In this document: positions 17,290 through 25,428 of the stretch, piece by piece
How the letters are laid out: each line of letters opens with the position of its first letter
Position numbering within the stretch: the first letter of the stretch is position 1
DNA from: JAJTFA01 sp051715425
GTDB lineage: Bacteria > Bacteroidota > Bacteroidia > UKL13-3
Assembly (NCBI GenBank): GCA_051715425.1
Contig: JBPXJS010000002.1
Coordinates: 434,001-498,000, forward strand
Direction: 5' to 3'
DNA: 64,000 bases
The notes under the pieces: model-generated
Seen by the model: only the letters and a program-made list of their open reading frames with translations
What the model was told of the DNA's origin: nothing
Database searches by the model: none
Position numbers and translations under genes: made by a program

Positions 17290-17426
17290 AAAAAAGACCA
17301 GATGCGTAGCAACGGGATTAACCTGAAGCCACCCCCAAACTGGATCATGTAATAATCCCCACCCCAGCTTTAGCAAGTTTTTCTATAAATCAGGTATGAG
17401 CTAACAGGAATTGGTTAAATGGGAAA

Positions 17427-17452
17427 TAAAAAAAGCCCTCGAAAGAGGGCTT
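17427..17452 (-). terminator. Terminator of tRNA-Arg
   Basis: An 8-bp stem (17433-17440 with 17445-17452) with GAAA loop and, on the minus strand, a following T-run. It overlaps the last CCA base of the tRNA by one position. Confidence 0.85.
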
Positions 17453-17528
17453 GGTGGTCTCGACAGGATTCAAACCTGTAACCTTCTGATCCGTAGTCAG
17501 ATGCTCTATTCAGTTGAGCTACGAAACC
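17452..17528 (-). tRNA. tRNA-Arg (anticodon ACG)
   Basis: A 77-nt tRNA on the minus strand: acceptor stem GGTTTCG with CGAGACC, D-arm TAGCTCAACTGAATAGAGC, anticodon stem TCTGA/TCAGA around CTACGGA (anticodon ACG, normally edited to ICG), T-arm with GGTTTGAATCC, discriminator A and encoded CCA. It reads CGN arginine codons. Confidence 0.97.
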
Positions 17529-17633
17529 ATTTTTTCAGGGCAGCAAATATACGTGTATTTTCAGGTTTTGCAACCCTGCATAAAAAAATCCTTCGGGTAG
17601 AGAAGGAATTTTTTATCTTAATAAGGGAACTTA

Positions 17634-18122
17634 TTAGTTGGCAGAGGCTGAAACACCAAGCGAGGCGAGGGTTTCATTGATTGCCTGAAAGTTGGGTAGT
17701 TCGGAAGCATTTTCCAATACTTCGGCATACTGAATGGTACCGGTACCATCAATAACAAATGCCGCACGTTTGGCAACACCTTTTAGTCCAAGAATCCAAA
17801 CATCATACATAGTTCCATATGCAGTCATTGCTTCTTTGTTAAAATCAGATGCAAGGGTAAAGTTCAGGTTTTGTGCTTCCTTAAATTTAGCCAGTGTAAA
17901 AGGCATATCAACAGAAATTCCTATAACATCAGCCTTATCATTTTGATAAAGTGATATAGCATCTCTAACAGTACAAAGTTGCGTAGTGCAGGTGCTGGTA
18001 AAGGCAGCAGGGTAGAAATGTAAAATCAGGTTTTTCCCTGCGAAGTCTTCCAATTTCACCTCTTTTTTGTCGGAAGTAACCAGTTTAAAAGATGGGGCTT
18101 TGTCACCTTTCTTTAGTGTCAT
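17634..18122 (-). CDS. Peroxiredoxin (AhpC/TSA superfamily, redoxin type)
   Basis: 162 residues, a compact thioredoxin-fold peroxidase. The active-site block PAAFTSTCTTQLC contains the peroxidatic Cys (about residue 46) in the PxxxTxxC motif, with another Cys five residues on, as in BCP/Prx5-like enzymes where it can act as resolving Cys. It reduces H2O2 or organic peroxides in the cytoplasm using thioredoxin or a similar donor. The exact subgroup is uncertain. The upstream NlpC/P60 gene is on the same strand after a 48-base gap. Confidence 0.9.
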   Translation of the reverse strand: MTLKKGDKAPSFKLVTSDKKEVKLEDFAGKNLILHFYPAAFTSTCTTQLCTVRDAISLYQNDKADVIGISVDMPFTLAKFKEAQNLNFTLASDFNKEAMTAYGTMYDVWILGLKGVAKRAAFVIDGTGTIQYAEVLENASELPNFQAINETLASLGVSASAN

Positions 18123-18170
18123 ATATATTTGGGTTTATGAAGTATTAAGCAAAAATAGAATGAAATAGTT

Positions 18171-18914
18171 TTACATCACCCTTTTCAGGATACGGAGTTT
18201 ATGAGAATAATCATCCGCTTCGGCATCAAAAATTCCATAATTATCGATTTTATCAATACGCACGCGTCCTGAAGCATGGATAATAGTATCTGCATCCATC
18301 ATGATTCCAACGTGTGTAATTCTTCCTTCTTCGTTATCAAAAAATGCAAGATCACCGGGTTGCGCCTGATTGCGGAAATCCAGTGTTTCCCCCGTTTGTG
18401 CCTGCTGCCAGGCATCACGAGGCAGTTGTATTCCACAGATGCGGTATACCACCTGTGTAAATCCGGAGCAATCAATTCCAAATGGCGATTTTCCGCCCCA
18501 CAAATACGGAGCATTTACATATTGCTGTGCCACATACAAAAGGTCTTTTTTGTTGCAGGCAATATTTGGCAAATCCAGTTCGTACACCGTTTCGTTTATC
18601 TTGCATTTGCCGTGCTGATAATCAGGTAAAACACTTCCGGGAAGAATAAATATGGATTGATTATCTGCTGTAGCCTTAATAAATGGAAACCCCGTGCAAA
18701 TGGCATGTGTTGACATTTCTGACTGCAGCCTGGTACATTGTTTAGTGCTAATCCAGCCTTCATACTGATCAAAATCTGTGCGGATAAAGGTCCAGCCATT
18801 TTCACTGTTGATAATAGTAAAGGTTTCTCCAAATAAAAGCATGGAACCTATTTCACTGGTGCTTAAAGCTTCTTTTCTTAAAGGGATACAGGATAAATTA
18901 CAAATTCCTCTCAT
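18171..18914 (-). CDS. C40 (NlpC/P60) peptidase with SH3-like domain
   Basis: 247 residues. The N-terminal 115 or so residues form SH3-like bacterial domains (SEIGSMLLFGETFTII, GWISTKQC); the C-terminal half is NlpC/P60 with YLWGGKSPFGIDCSGFTQ (catalytic Cys), GRITHVGIMMD (catalytic His) and IHASGRVR. These enzymes cut gamma-D-Glu-diamino acid bonds in murein peptides. No signal peptide is seen, which fits a cytoplasmic recycling enzyme such as the YkfC type. With the dipeptide epimerase at 14314, this suggests breakdown of L-Ala-D-Glu-containing murein peptides. Confidence 0.9.
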   Translation of the reverse strand: MRGICNLSCIPLRKEALSTSEIGSMLLFGETFTIINSENGWTFIRTDFDQYEGWISTKQCTRLQSEMSTHAICTGFPFIKATADNQSIFILPGSVLPDYQHGKCKINETVYELDLPNIACNKKDLLYVAQQYVNAPYLWGGKSPFGIDCSGFTQVVYRICGIQLPRDAWQQAQTGETLDFRNQAQPGDLAFFDNEEGRITHVGIMMDADTIIHASGRVRIDKIDNYGIFDAEADDYSHKLRILKRVM

Positions 18915-18948
18915 GGTTCAAAAATAGAAATAATAAGCGGAGAATGTT

Positions 18949-18956
18949 TACTTTTG
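18949..18956 (+). promoter_or_regulatory. -7 promoter element of the Hpt gene
   Basis: TACTTTTG matches TAnnTTTG and lies 7 bases before ATG 18964. No clear TTTG is found at -33, so only the -7 half is credited. Confidence 0.4.
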
Positions 18957-18963
18957 AATTACA

Positions 18964-19314
18964 ATGAAGCATCTGGATTTAAATTATCTGAAAGAGGTAT
19001 CAAACAATGACCAGCTTTTTATAACAGAAATGTTGGAAATGTTTTTGAAAAACACCTGTGAAGAATTAACCCAGTTAGAGGCCGCAACAGATGCACAACA
19101 ATGGGGAGAAGTTAAAATGCTTGCCCATAAAATTAAAGGTCCGGTTCAGATGTTAAACGCCACTGCTGCCAATCTGGTAACCATCATAGAGAAAGATGCA
19201 GGCTTGCACAACAAACCTCATGAAATAAAAGAAAATGTGAATATTTTGGTGGATTTGCTGATTAATAAAATGATGCCTGAGGCTAAGTTATATCTTGAAA
19301 ATAAAGAAGCCTGA
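18964..19314 (+). CDS. Hpt (histidine phosphotransfer) domain protein
   Basis: 116 residues, a single four-helix Hpt domain. The phosphorylated His is in the motif MLAHKIKGPVQML (about residue 60), with the usual following Lys and Gly. Such free Hpt proteins relay phosphate from a hybrid kinase to a response regulator. No cognate kinase or receiver is adjacent. The gene ends in TGA immediately next to the convergent cmk stop, with no terminator between. Confidence 0.88.
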   Translation: MKHLDLNYLKEVSNNDQLFITEMLEMFLKNTCEELTQLEAATDAQQWGEVKMLAHKIKGPVQMLNATAANLVTIIEKDAGLHNKPHEIKENVNILVDLLINKMMPEAKLYLENKEA

Positions 19315-20010
19315 TCAGGCCGTTGCCGATTTTTTTTGTTTCACCCACTCAAACACCAGAGCAAACTGTTGTTCTTTCGTCAGGTTTGAATTGTCCAGTT
19401 CAATGGCATCGGGAGCTTTTTTCAGCGGGCTGTCGGCACGGGTGGTATCAATATGATCTCTCTTTTCCAGATTGGCCAATACCTCATCAAAGGTTGTTTC
19501 CTGGCCTTTTTCCTTGAGCTCTTCAAGTCGCCTGTTGGCGCGGGTTGCAGGATCGGCTGTAATAAATATTTTCAATTCGGCCTGAGGAAATACCACTGTT
19601 CCAATATCCCGGCCATCCATTACAATTCCTTTTTCTCTACCCATTTCCTGCTGTTGTTTCACCAAAAAACGCCTTACTTCACTTATGGCACTCACATCGC
19701 TAACCACACTTGCCACACGCGAGTTTACCCGAATTTCACTCTCCACATTTTCGCCATTCAGAAATGTTTCCTGAGATTGGTTCTCTTCATTATAGGTAAA
19801 GCTAATGGTGATATTGGAAAGGGCAGCAGCCACCATTTCAGGGTGGTGAATATCTATGTGGTTTTTGAGCAGATATAGCGCAACGGCTCTGTACATGGCT
19901 CCTGTATCAATAAAGCGGTAGCCAAGTGCTTTTGCGAGTTGTTTAGCCAGTGTGCTTTTGCCACAGGAAGAATAACCATCAATTGCAACAATAATTTTTG
20001 AAACAGGCAT
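19315..20010 (-). CDS. cmk: Cytidylate kinase
   Basis: 231 residues, usual length. It phosphorylates CMP/dCMP with ATP. Visible are the P-loop AIDGYSSCGKSTLAKQLA, FIDTGAMYRAVALYLL, the CMP-binding insert, GIVMDGRDIGTVVFPQA, and KIFITADPATRANRR. The ATG at 20010 gives the standard N-terminus; ATG 20016 would add two residues. It lies downstream of porQ on the same strand (41-base gap), a linkage often seen in Bacteroidota. Its stop abuts the Hpt stop as TGATCA. Confidence 0.96.
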   Translation of the reverse strand: MPVSKIIVAIDGYSSCGKSTLAKQLAKALGYRFIDTGAMYRAVALYLLKNHIDIHHPEMVAAALSNITISFTYNEENQSQETFLNGENVESEIRVNSRVASVVSDVSAISEVRRFLVKQQQEMGREKGIVMDGRDIGTVVFPQAELKIFITADPATRANRRLEELKEKGQETTFDEVLANLEKRDHIDTTRADSPLKKAPDAIELDNSNLTKEQQFALVFEWVKQKKSATA

Positions 20011-20051
20011 CAGCATTTTAGTTTCAGCAAATTAAAGCATCCGCTGAATAT

Positions 20052-21104
20052 TTACGAAGATGTTTTTTTCTTTTTAAGGTACTCATTCATATAAACAATA
20101 AATGAGATATGGTTGGTGGAGTGTCCGACATGGTATCCGGTGCGTCCGTATGCTACCTGAAATTTGGTAAGCTTTAATCCAAAACCCCATGAAAAGCCGG
20201 TCATTCCACCGGTTTCTTCCAGTTTCATTTCCCACCTGCGGAGGTGATTATAGCCAAGCCCCAGATACAGGCTTTTGCCCAGCAATAATTCCCCGCTTAA
20301 ATTGACGTGACTTAATGTTTTATCAAATATATTAAACGACTCAGGAATAGTTTGCCCGGTTTCCAGGTCTTTTTTTAAACCAGGTCGGTTTGGATTATCA
20401 TACAGCAAGCCTCCGGGATTTTGCAGGTTATGCGCTACCACCGCAAACCTGAAAGGGGCATGGGCAAATTTTTTGGACAATCCAACTTGAAGGTTAAATG
20501 GGAGGTTCTCGTTATTACCTGCGCGGTAAGTGGTAATCTGACGGCCTAAGTTGGAGGCAACCACTGCTACAGTAAGTAATTTATCGGGGTTATAATAGGT
20601 TGCCGCCAGATCAGCCGCAAGTCCAACCGAGGTATAGGTTTCCAGAGAAGAATAGATAAATTTAAGCTGGCTCCCAAAAGTAAGCTTATCAAATGTTTTA
20701 GCATAAGCCAGTTGAAAGTTGTATTCACCGGCAGTAAACTCTCCCAATATATCTCCGGTTGGGCTTGTTTGTTTAAAGGTGCCGTAATAGATGTATTGAA
20801 GCCCGCCAGAGAATGTGCCGATACTATCTATATGTTTGGCATATGCCACATGGCCCGCCCCAATTCCATCAAAATAAAAAACATGGTTATAGGCTACCTG
20901 GTTATCCATTTCTTTTCTAAGAAGAGACGGGTTTTGGGCAGTAAGGTTCACATCATTTTCAGGTATGGCAATGGCATATCCGCCTAAAGCAGATATCCTG
21001 GCGTTGGGTTGCAGGGTTAGAAACTGATAGGTGCTGGTGCCACCAATCTGTGCTACAGCAGCAAGAGCTGAAAAAAAGTATGTAAGAAAAAAAAGATATC
21101 TCAC
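20052..21104 (-). CDS. porQ: Type IX secretion system protein PorQ-like
   Basis: 350 residues with a signal peptide (MRYLFFLTYFFSALAAVAQ) and an FadL/PorV-like outer-membrane barrel. The N-terminal mature segment (YQFLTLQPNARISALGGYA, then NLTAQNPSLL) is characteristic of the PorQ/PorV family. In Porphyromonas, PorQ works with the outer-membrane T9SS attachment apparatus. Placement next to cmk and the presence of T9SS-tailed proteins elsewhere in the window support the call. Confidence 0.88.
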   Translation of the reverse strand: MRYLFFLTYFFSALAAVAQIGGTSTYQFLTLQPNARISALGGYAIAIPENDVNLTAQNPSLLRKEMDNQVAYNHVFYFDGIGAGHVAYAKHIDSIGTFSGGLQYIYYGTFKQTSPTGDILGEFTAGEYNFQLAYAKTFDKLTFGSQLKFIYSSLETYTSVGLAADLAATYYNPDKLLTVAVVASNLGRQITTYRAGNNENLPFNLQVGLSKKFAHAPFRFAVVAHNLQNPGGLLYDNPNRPGLKKDLETGQTIPESFNIFDKTLSHVNLSGELLLGKSLYLGLGYNHLRRWEMKLEETGGMTGFSWGFGLKLTKFQVAYGRTGYHVGHSTNHISFIVYMNEYLKKKKTSS

Positions 21105-21159
21105 CCGGATTCAAAAATATTTAAATAAACGAGAATTTATGTGATAAATTATGGCATAA

Positions 21160-21190
21160 AAAATCCCCGGCTTGTTATCAGACGGGGATT
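21160..21190 (-). terminator. Terminator of the thioredoxin-like gene
   Basis: An 8-bp stem (21162-21169 with 21183-21190, AATCCCCG/CGGGGATT), and a T-run on the minus strand, just downstream of the 21206 gene end. Confidence 0.8.
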
Positions 21191-21205
21191 ATATCTGTTG
21201 TTTGA

Positions 21206-21697
21206 TTATTTTTTTGCAGGGGCTGGTTTGGTTTTGGCAGCTTTAAATTCCACTTTAATATCTTCCAGAATACTTTTAAATCCCTTTTCATCATGGTATC
21301 CGCCAACCACGTTCATTTTTTTATCTTTAGGATACATAAAAATGGTTGTAGGGTAACCTGAGATTTGATAATTGCTGATAACGCCAGCCAGCTCCTCACC
21401 ATTATATGTTTTACCTTCATATTTGTAGGTTACGTTTTTAATTTCCGGATTAAACTTAATGGCCACAAAGTCCTGATTAATGAGGCCGATAATCCCTGGT
21501 TTGGCGTACGTATCGCGATCCATTCGCTTGCACCAGCCGCACCAGTCGGTGTATACATCAATCAACATAATTTTATTTTTCTTTTTAGCCATTTCATATC
21601 CATCATTGAAATCAACCCATTTAAGTTCCCCTTCGTTTGGATTGTTAAATGAGCTGGCAGTAAAAACAATAACCAGAAGTGCGATAATTCTTTTCAT
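21206..21697 (-). CDS. Exported thioredoxin-fold protein (WCGWCK)
   Basis: 163 residues: a short hydrophobic leader (MKRIIALLVIVFTASSF), then a thioredoxin domain with the redox motif DWCGWCKRMD and the cis-Pro SGYPTTIFMYP, ending in a Lys/Ala/Pro tail. The pattern matches DUF255/thioredoxin-like periplasmic reductases of Bacteroidota. It likely reduces or transfers disulfides in the periplasm; the substrate is unknown. The gene is divergent from the outer-membrane receptor at 21864. Confidence 0.85.
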   Translation of the reverse strand: MKRIIALLVIVFTASSFNNPNEGELKWVDFNDGYEMAKKKNKIMLIDVYTDWCGWCKRMDRDTYAKPGIIGLINQDFVAIKFNPEIKNVTYKYEGKTYNGEELAGVISNYQISGYPTTIFMYPKDKKMNVVGGYHDEKGFKSILEDIKVEFKAAKTKPAPAKK

Positions 21698-21863
21698 TCG
21701 TTTGATTTTAATTTATTGGTCTTATTAAATGTTAGACAAGATTTTTTATAAATTGACCAACAAATGTACATGATATAGATTTATTTTATTCTTAAAATAA
21801 TCAAAATACCGTTTAAAAAAAATATTGTAACAGTTATGTAAGATTTTTGCCATATTCCCGTTA

Positions 21864-24644
21864 ATGCTTATCAAATTGAATACACCTTTGAAAATTAAAA
21901 TACTCCTTATTCTGCTTGTTTTATCCGTAAAAACAATGGCTCAAAGCCGGTTAACAGGCACTCTGAAAGATTCTGTTAATTATACGTCAATGGCGTATTC
22001 TACTGTTTCTTTAATTCATTATGCAGATTCAACCCTTTACCGTTTTACCCGCACAAATGATAAAGGGGTGTTTGGTTTTGAAAATATCAAACAGGGTAAA
22101 TATGAGGTTTTGATTACACGTCCGGGCTTTGCTGATTTTGAGGATATTATTGAGTTAAAGGAAAATGAAAACAAGGATCTTGGCATTATTCAGATGATTG
22201 AAAAAGCCAATTTGCTGAGGGAGGTTATTATCAGGGAGAAAATGAATGCCATTCGTGTAAGGGGTGATACCACAGAGTTTTTGGTGGATAGTTTTCTGGT
22301 GAATAAAAATTCGAATGTGGAAGACCTGCTTAAAAAATTGCCTGGAATACAGGTTGATAAAACAGGGAAAATTACCGCACAAGGGCAGGAGGTAAAACGG
22401 GTACTGGTAGATGGCGAAGAGTTTTTTGGAGATGATCCAACTGTTGCCACCAAAAATATACGAGCCGATAATGTGGAAACGGTTCAGGTGTTTGATAAGA
22501 AAAGCGATCAGGCCGCCTTTACAGGAATAGATGATGGTACCAAGGAAAAAACCATTAACCTTACCCTGAAAGATGATGCCAAAAAGGGCTATTTTGGTAA
22601 GGTATCCGGATCGGCCGGAACAGAAGAACGGTATGAAGGACAAGCCATGTTTAACAGTTTTAATAAGAAGAGAAAATTCTCTGTATATGGTGCAACAAGC
22701 AATACCAATAATACCTCTTTAAGCTGGGATGATGCCGATAAATATACAGGTGGTAAAGGCAATTCCGAATTGAGTGAAGACGGGTATATGTATACCTATT
22801 ATAATTATGATGATGAAAATGGTGATTTTAACGGACGGGGCATTCCCGAAACCTGGTATACCGGTACGCATTACTCCAATAAATTTAAGGCTGATAAGTA
22901 TGCTTTAACGCTTAATGCCACGCACAAAGAGATGACGGTAAGTGGATTTGATGATAATTATACCCAGTCTATTTTGCCCGATACCACCTTTTATAACAGC
23001 CAGCTAAAGAATTTTAACAGCCAGCGAAAGGTAAGTTCTATTAATGGAAATTATACCATAAAACTGGATTCACTTTCCACCATGTTGATTAAGTTTAATG
23101 CCAGGCAAGGCAGCACAAAAAGCACACAATTGTTTAATTCAGGAAATTATAATGGCGACAGCCTTCTTGTAAATTCAAACAACAGGCGACAGGAAAGTGA
23201 TGGTACCAATGAAATGTTTGGAACCACTTTTACAATAAATAAAAAATTCAAACGGCAGGGCAGAACCCTTTCTTTATCATTAAACCAAAACTATAACGCC
23301 AACAATTCAGATGGGTTTCTTACCTCGCAAACCAATTTTTATGATGGAACCGGAGGGCTAATTAAGCAGGATATCATTGATCAGAGAAAGGAAAATGACC
23401 TGAAGGTGCAAATGTACAGTGGTAAAGCCACATATACCGAACCTTTATCCAAAACATGGTTTGTGGTAAGTGATTACGAATTAAGTACCACCATTAATGA
23501 GTCTAAACGGATTACCAATTCCAAAACCAATAATGAGTATACCAATTTTATAGATAGCCTGAGCAGCGATTTTAAATATGATATTGTAACACACAAAGGC
23601 GGTTTAAGCATGAAATATGCAACAAAAAAGTTAACTTATTCTTTTGGTGGCCGTGTTGCATACACAGATCTGAGGCAGGATAACCGCCTAACAGATACGT
23701 TGCTTAATCAAAAATTTACCAACCTTTTTCCTGCTGCCAGAATCAGCTATAAATTAAAGAACACTTCCAATATTTCATTTAGTTACGATGGCTCCACCCG
23801 TCAACCCACCCTGCAGCAAATACAACCCGTGCAGGACAACAGTAACCCGTTGGATATTTATTTAGGAAATACCAATCTCGGACAAAGTTTCAGAAACAAT
23901 TTAAACTTAAGTTATAACTCTTATAAGCCTATTACCGGTCGCAGTATTTACCTTTCAGTTTCATACACGTTTACCAACAACGACTTTACTTCTAACGATT
24001 ATGTAGATGCGCTTGGAAGAAAAATACATCAAACCGTAAATATTGATGGAAATGAATCTTTTAATTTTTATTCCTACTATTTCTACCGGATCAAAGCCAT
24101 CAGTGTTGGCATAGGTACCGGGCTTAACGGGTATGGTGGAAAAAATACCAACTATATCAACCAGCAAAAAAATGTAAACGAGTACCAATCCATCTCTTTT
24201 GGTCCGGATATTTCCTATGAAAAGGAAGAGCTGATTGATATTGGAATACGTACAGATTTCAAGTACAACAGAAACACATCCAGTTTACGCCCTGATGCGG
24301 TAACCAGCTTCTGGATTCAAATGTATGAACCATATATTGAGTTGATGCTCCCTAAAAAATTTGTAATTGAAACCAGTTGTGAATTTAATGTAAGGGAGAG
24401 AACAAGTGAGTTCGACCGTAACCTGAATACAACCATATTGAACGCAAGCATTACCAAAAAGTTTTTCTCTAAAGATCAGTTGGAAGTGGGCATAAGCGGG
24501 TATGACCTCCTGAATCAGAATATTGGATTTAGCAGAAATGCTACCAGCAATTATATTAATGAAAATACCTATAGCATACTAAAAAGGTATGTTCTATTTA
24601 CACTCACATGGAACTTTACCAAAGGTCCAGCAACACAGAATTAA
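21864..24644 (+). CDS. Outer-membrane beta-barrel receptor-like protein with carboxypeptidase-like N-domain
   Basis: 926 residues with a signal peptide (cleavage after MAQ). Residues about 30-110 are a carboxypeptidase regulatory-like beta domain (LTGTLKDSVNYTSMAYSTVS; KGVFGFENIKQGKYEVLI). A plug-like domain follows (NSNVEDLLKKLPGIQVDKTG, EFFGDDPTVATKNI), then a large barrel with many alternating strands, ending WNFTKGPATQN. This is the OMP beta-barrel family related to TonB-dependent receptors. The ligand is unknown. A GLPGLI protein follows after 1 base, a pairing typical of the phylum. Confidence 0.88.
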   Translation: MLIKLNTPLKIKILLILLVLSVKTMAQSRLTGTLKDSVNYTSMAYSTVSLIHYADSTLYRFTRTNDKGVFGFENIKQGKYEVLITRPGFADFEDIIELKENENKDLGIIQMIEKANLLREVIIREKMNAIRVRGDTTEFLVDSFLVNKNSNVEDLLKKLPGIQVDKTGKITAQGQEVKRVLVDGEEFFGDDPTVATKNIRADNVETVQVFDKKSDQAAFTGIDDGTKEKTINLTLKDDAKKGYFGKVSGSAGTEERYEGQAMFNSFNKKRKFSVYGATSNTNNTSLSWDDADKYTGGKGNSELSEDGYMYTYYNYDDENGDFNGRGIPETWYTGTHYSNKFKADKYALTLNATHKEMTVSGFDDNYTQSILPDTTFYNSQLKNFNSQRKVSSINGNYTIKLDSLSTMLIKFNARQGSTKSTQLFNSGNYNGDSLLVNSNNRRQESDGTNEMFGTTFTINKKFKRQGRTLSLSLNQNYNANNSDGFLTSQTNFYDGTGGLIKQDIIDQRKENDLKVQMYSGKATYTEPLSKTWFVVSDYELSTTINESKRITNSKTNNEYTNFIDSLSSDFKYDIVTHKGGLSMKYATKKLTYSFGGRVAYTDLRQDNRLTDTLLNQKFTNLFPAARISYKLKNTSNISFSYDGSTRQPTLQQIQPVQDNSNPLDIYLGNTNLGQSFRNNLNLSYNSYKPITGRSIYLSVSYTFTNNDFTSNDYVDALGRKIHQTVNIDGNESFNFYSYYFYRIKAISVGIGTGLNGYGGKNTNYINQQKNVNEYQSISFGPDISYEKEELIDIGIRTDFKYNRNTSSLRPDAVTSFWIQMYEPYIELMLPKKFVIETSCEFNVRERTSEFDRNLNTTILNASITKKFFSKDQLEVGISGYDLLNQNIGFSRNATSNYINENTYSILKRYVLFTLTWNFTKGPATQN

Positions 24645-24645
24645 G

Positions 24646-25377
24646 ATGAAACAAAAAATAGTTATTTTATTGCTGCTAATAGCCTCGGTAAGTAAGGGGC
24701 AACGATTGATGCTGGCTGGCAAAATTACTTATGAGCGCAGGGAAAATATGCACAAAAGTATTACCGAATCAGGAGCCTGGGCAGAACGTATGAAAGATAA
24801 AATGCCCAAATACAGGGTGGATATTTTTCAATTGAATTTTAATTCTAAACAAAGCATTTACAAACTTATTCAGGAAGATGAAAACCCGTTTGCCCAGTGG
24901 TGGAGGGTGGCTTATAATAACCTTGTGTATACCAGTTTTGAAACAGGCAGGCAGGTATCAGAAAAAACTATTTATGAAATGAATTACCGCATTGAGGATT
25001 CCTTACCTGAACTGAAATGGAAAATGTTGGGCGAATTCAGGGAAATAGCCGGATACAATTGCCGCAAGGCCGGAACCATCATCAACGATTCCATGTATGT
25101 GATTGCTTTTTATACCGAAGATATCCCCGTAAGTAGCGGACCGGAATCAATAAAGGGATTGCCCGGTATGGTGCTTGGTATAGTGGTGCCAAAACTAAAT
25201 TTGACCATTTTTGCCACAAAAGTGGATGGGATTATACCAACTGAAAAAGAACTGATGTTTACCCCCCAAAAAAGGTATAAACAAACCAACAAAACGGCCT
25301 TTATTGATGAGATTATGAAAGCACTTAAGGATTGGGGAAGTTATGCTACTAAAATTTATTACAAGGCCTTGTTGTAA
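24646..25377 (+). CDS. GLPGLI family exported protein
   Basis: 243 residues with signal peptide MKQKIVILLLLIASVSKGQ. The family is named for a motif seen here as GLPGMVLGIV at about residue 174. The mature protein has a beta-rich pattern with NCRKAG before the motif. The role is unknown; members are typically encoded next to outer-membrane receptors, as here. ATG 24646 lies 1 base after the receptor's TAA, so the genes are co-transcribed. Confidence 0.85.
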   Translation: MKQKIVILLLLIASVSKGQRLMLAGKITYERRENMHKSITESGAWAERMKDKMPKYRVDIFQLNFNSKQSIYKLIQEDENPFAQWWRVAYNNLVYTSFETGRQVSEKTIYEMNYRIEDSLPELKWKMLGEFREIAGYNCRKAGTIINDSMYVIAFYTEDIPVSSGPESIKGLPGMVLGIVVPKLNLTIFATKVDGIIPTEKELMFTPQKRYKQTNKTAFIDEIMKALKDWGSYATKIYYKALL

Positions 25378-25428
25378 GAATTAACTCAGGCATATATTTC
25401 TGCTTCCAGCTTTTATTATCTTGCGCGC

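Noticed and set aside
17411..17680. Plus-strand frame with GLDRIQTCNLLIRSQMLYS
   Set aside because: It is antisense to tRNA-Arg (17452-17528); this phrase is a well-known mistranslation of tRNA sequence.
22155..22643. Minus-strand frame of 162 residues in the outer-membrane receptor
   Set aside because: It is antisense to a clear receptor gene, with a composition typical of shadow frames.
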